Origin: Leuctra nigra
Taxonomy: Eukaryota > Arthropoda > Insecta > Plecoptera > Leuctridae
DNA length: 64,000 nt
Assembly: GCA_934045905.1 (NCBI GenBank)
Contig: OW203766.1
Span: 22,686,309 to 22,750,308 of the forward strand
Reading direction: 5' to 3'
Shown here in pieces: positions 61,076 through 64,000 of the stretch (the stretch's first letter is position 1; each line of letters opens with the position of its first letter). A program made the translations under genes and the position numbers. Below the pieces are notes generated by a model, which was not told where the DNA came from, ran no database searches, and saw only the letters and a program-made list of their open reading frames with translations.

Positions 61076-64000
61076 CACTTTTAATTTTGGAAAATCATGC
61101 AAAGAATTCAGATCAGTAGAAGGTGGGTTAGTAGAACACAAATTATTCGCCGTAATTAACAACGCGAGACAATAACGGAACTAGTTATTTTATGCGGTAA
61201 CTGTACTTATAAATTTGCTGAAAGAAGTGATCAACCTCAATTCTAGCAAAACATAATACTATCACAAGAAAATGAAAAATAAAACTAAACGGCTGAAGGG
61301 GATATTAACATAGCGTATATTATCAACTACTTGACTAAAGCTCTTCGGAACAAAAAAGTAATCTAACACTATAGAACATTACCCATTAAATCTAACTATG
61401 GTCGTACGAAGTAAAATAGAATGTATGTGAAATGGAATGAAAACGCCCTCTTCTTTAAGTTTACTCTTCCATCGAATAAATAAGATTTCAGGTTCCCAAT
61501 GCAATCTTGAACAACATTACCCTTATCAACGGAACGGCAACATTACCGATAATTTTTCTCACGTCTCGCGAATCGTTCCCAGCGGCTTCATTGCGTCGAA
61601 ATCCTTCTAAAGATCAATGGTGCGTTGAAACAGACATTTGTAGCTAAACGTTCCATCACCAATTCTCATTTACTCGGAGACTTTCCTGCTTCAAGAGCGA
61701 GCTCCAGAACCTCAGAGGCTAGAAATCCAGCCGTTTACTTACTTAGGAAAGTTTATACTTTTGTCCACTCCATATAGTGTCGTCAAACAGTATTCCTCTT
61801 TACCGACCTTACGATACTGTCGGATTAGTAGAGATTAAAGCTTAACCAATCCCAAGTCTGCCTTGAGCTGTTTCTGGACTTGGATTGGTCATAAGAAGAG
61901 AAAAACGGTAAACGCAAAACCCCAAAACGGTCAATGTGGACTCAGCATTAATCGATTTATATCGATGTTTTTGTTATTTTTGAATATTACTATGCCATGC
62001 AAAGTGTCGTAAACAGGAATTGAATACGGAATGCGTAATCATATCTTTGTGGGGAGCAGATATTTTATAAATGGGCGATTCGCGTGTTTTAAGTAATTTG
62101 AGTGCAATTATAAATACATTTGTTTGCTAGATTTTTATCAGATCCAAGGCAATTCAACAGCTTTTTGTTCATTTTAATATAAATATATTAAAACGTTTCA
62201 TTTGAATGATAGAGAACGAGCACATAAAACCCAAGCAAAATTATCTTTATATAGTAGATTTGGATGAAATATCCAAATTGTATCCCAATATTGACATATT
62301 TTTTCTGCGTAACAAAAAGATATGTGATCGAACTAAAGGACCACTGTAGAAATAATTTCACTTATATTTCACGTATAGTGACTGTCGATGTTTCTAAACA
62401 CGCTAACGACTGAATAATGACCGCCTCTAACGGCTGCATTCTACCCATTGTTCTTCACGCATGTGATTCTGAACTATCCGCCAGGATCGCTGGCGTAGCA
62501 ATCTGGACAAGAGCATGGGGCTGAATGGTGAAACCAGAACCTCGCTTCTTACTTCAATCACGTCTCATATCGTGGTTCGTTACTTCTCGCGAAAAGTAGT
62601 CCTCGGTTCGATTCCTGACGCTTGTATAATGGCGTCGTTCGTTCGTTTGCTTCATTGTGCCAAAACATGCGTAACCTTTTTCTTACAGTGAAAGATCAGC
62701 ATTGGAGATCAAAACTATTTCGAAAGTTTTCTTTTTTGTTTCGTTGCTGGAAGAATGCCAATGTTCATCTTTCACAATAAGAAAATTGTATGACTGAATG
62801 AGTTTAGAAGCAGGAATCATGTGGATGAGTTGAGTTTAAGAAGTCGATAGAATTTATTCTGAATGTTCAGTTTTTATTTTAGTTATTGGAATTTGTAGAG
62901 TTGTTGCTGTCAAATGTTTTATCTTAACATTTTAAGTAATTCGTAATAGAGGTATATTATGAGGTATATTTGTCATACTTGTGTTTAATACTCAAAATAA
63001 TGCTCAAATATTTAATTATAATAACCATCTCCTGCAAATTGCATCCTATAGCTTTCTATTCGTGGATATTATCTTCCGTCTTCATCAGATGATTTTTCAT
63101 TCGTTTTTCTGGTATATTTATGTGCACTTGGAGTTTGCATTTCAATCCATTCAACGTAAAAAAAACTCGGCGTCGAATAATGCTTTGTTCTAAACAGAAG
63201 ACGGAGGCGAAGATAACAATTGTTAGTAAACTTTTTTAATAATCAATGTGACCTAAATCTGAGAACTATTGAAAAAATGTAGAAAACGAAGTTCTGCTTG
63301 AGTTTCAGATTTCATATCTATATGGAAATTCCAACCAACACTTAAATGACAGATTCAACTTTATTTAAATGATTACGGAATTATTCTTATGCTACAGAGA
63401 TTTCTTTTTAAAAATGTCAACTATTGTTATTTCCCTTATTTAGAGTATGAGAATTCATGAGAATTTATAGAACTTACATTATTTTCATAATTGTTCTCTA
63501 CTTTTAATAATATATTGTTTAATTAAGAAATAAAATCTATCGAGGTACGGTTGCAAGATGATGATATGGGAAGATATTTTAATGTTTTATAAGCTCAAAT
63601 AATCTCGGTAAACCCTCACCAATTTTCAAACACACTTCAAGTTGGATCCTGCTCGAACACTTTTCTTAGTTTGACATTTAGAAGATTCTTTGCACTTTGC
63701 CAATATTGATTTTCGTACGAAATCCATTCTTCCACCAGTATAAAAGACGTCTAAGAAATTAAGTAAACAGGATTGCGTTTGATAGAAAGCTTCTTAGAAA
63801 TGTGTTCAACGAATAAGAACTCAAGATCCACGTAGGAAAGTTCCAAGGTCGAAGTAAAAAGTCAAAAATTAACGGAAAATTGACTTATATAGGACATAAG
63901 GATTTTAGCCAATCAGAAACATAGTTCATTCAATCACAACTCTGATATGTATCTTTTTAATTTTTTAATTCAAAATTGTGATAATTGAGAAATTGAAATC
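61076..64000. other. Unassigned sequence with one hairpin
   Basis: ACCAATCCCAAGTC (61839) and GACTTGGATTGGT (to about 61890) pair as a 13-bp stem with one bulge and an 18-base loop. At 62489-62632 an A-box-like TGGCGTAGC and a B-box-like GGTTCGATTCC lie about 115 bp apart, too far for a tRNA. The rest, including the plus-strand frame 62981-63193, has no coding pattern. Confidence 0.4.

Noticed and set aside
62489..62632. tRNA or SINE from A-box-like and B-box-like words
   Set aside because: The boxes are about 115 bp apart, with no shared tail with the SINE family. Likely chance, or too decayed to call.

Overview
The window is AT-rich nuclear DNA from an animal, most likely an insect and perhaps a hemipteran. 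The evidence is an intronless arthropod-style inducible Hsp70 gene, the 3' exon of the nucleolar gene Surf6, spliceosomal exons separated by introns of several kilobases, and a dense population of eukaryotic transposable elements: miniature inverted-repeat elements (MITEs), hAT-like, CACTA-like and Helitron-like DNA elements, tRNA-derived SINEs and non-LTR retrotransposon tails. There are also long (CT)n and (AG)n microsatellites. No bacterial operon, CRISPR array, rRNA gene or intact tRNA gene was seen. Species cannot be told from this sequence.

Layout. 1-414 (+) is the C-terminal end of Surf6. About 3.5-22 kb carries, on the minus strand, what I read as the 3' part of a single-pass membrane protein gene. 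It has a terminal exon at 3791-3954, a short exon at 4657-4715, a transmembrane exon at 9736-9865 and probably a cysteine-bearing extracellular exon at 21880-22027. All splice phases agree and introns reach 12 kb. A candidate last exon of another, plus-strand gene is at 14883-14974. 12.2-12.5 kb is a 360-bp near-perfect palindrome, and 12.9-15.6 kb carries related GC-rich terminal-repeat elements. 17-25 kb is repeat-rich: two Helitron-like elements, a non-LTR 3' end, a MITE with perfect 24-bp ends, and a hAT-type MITE with a perfect 8-bp target duplication. 25-45 kb is mostly unassigned AT-rich sequence with a GGAAGTG minisatellite and scattered MITEs.

45.3-48 kb is the only complete, certain gene: Hsp70, with heat-shock elements, CCAAT boxes, TATA box, initiator, a 5' leader of about 218 nt, a 645-codon ORF ending EEVD, and AU-rich 3' sequence. 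49.3-50.7 kb has an 18-bp tandem array, a candidate internal exon and a MITE. 54.7-60 kb is a nest of elements. A CACTA-like element of 4,710 bp (55194-59903) sits inside a small MITE, and a sister copy of that MITE at 34 kb gives the empty site to the base. The large element carries a promoter-like block, spliced coding-like segments, a poly(A) signal and several further MITEs, and is the best candidate here for something undescribed. 60-64 kb is mostly unassigned, with one candidate membrane-protein exon and an inverted SINE remnant.

The host genes do not form a functional unit. Surf6 serves ribosome assembly, Hsp70 serves protein folding under stress, and the membrane protein is unidentified. 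All exon joins were inferred by eye and need transcript data.
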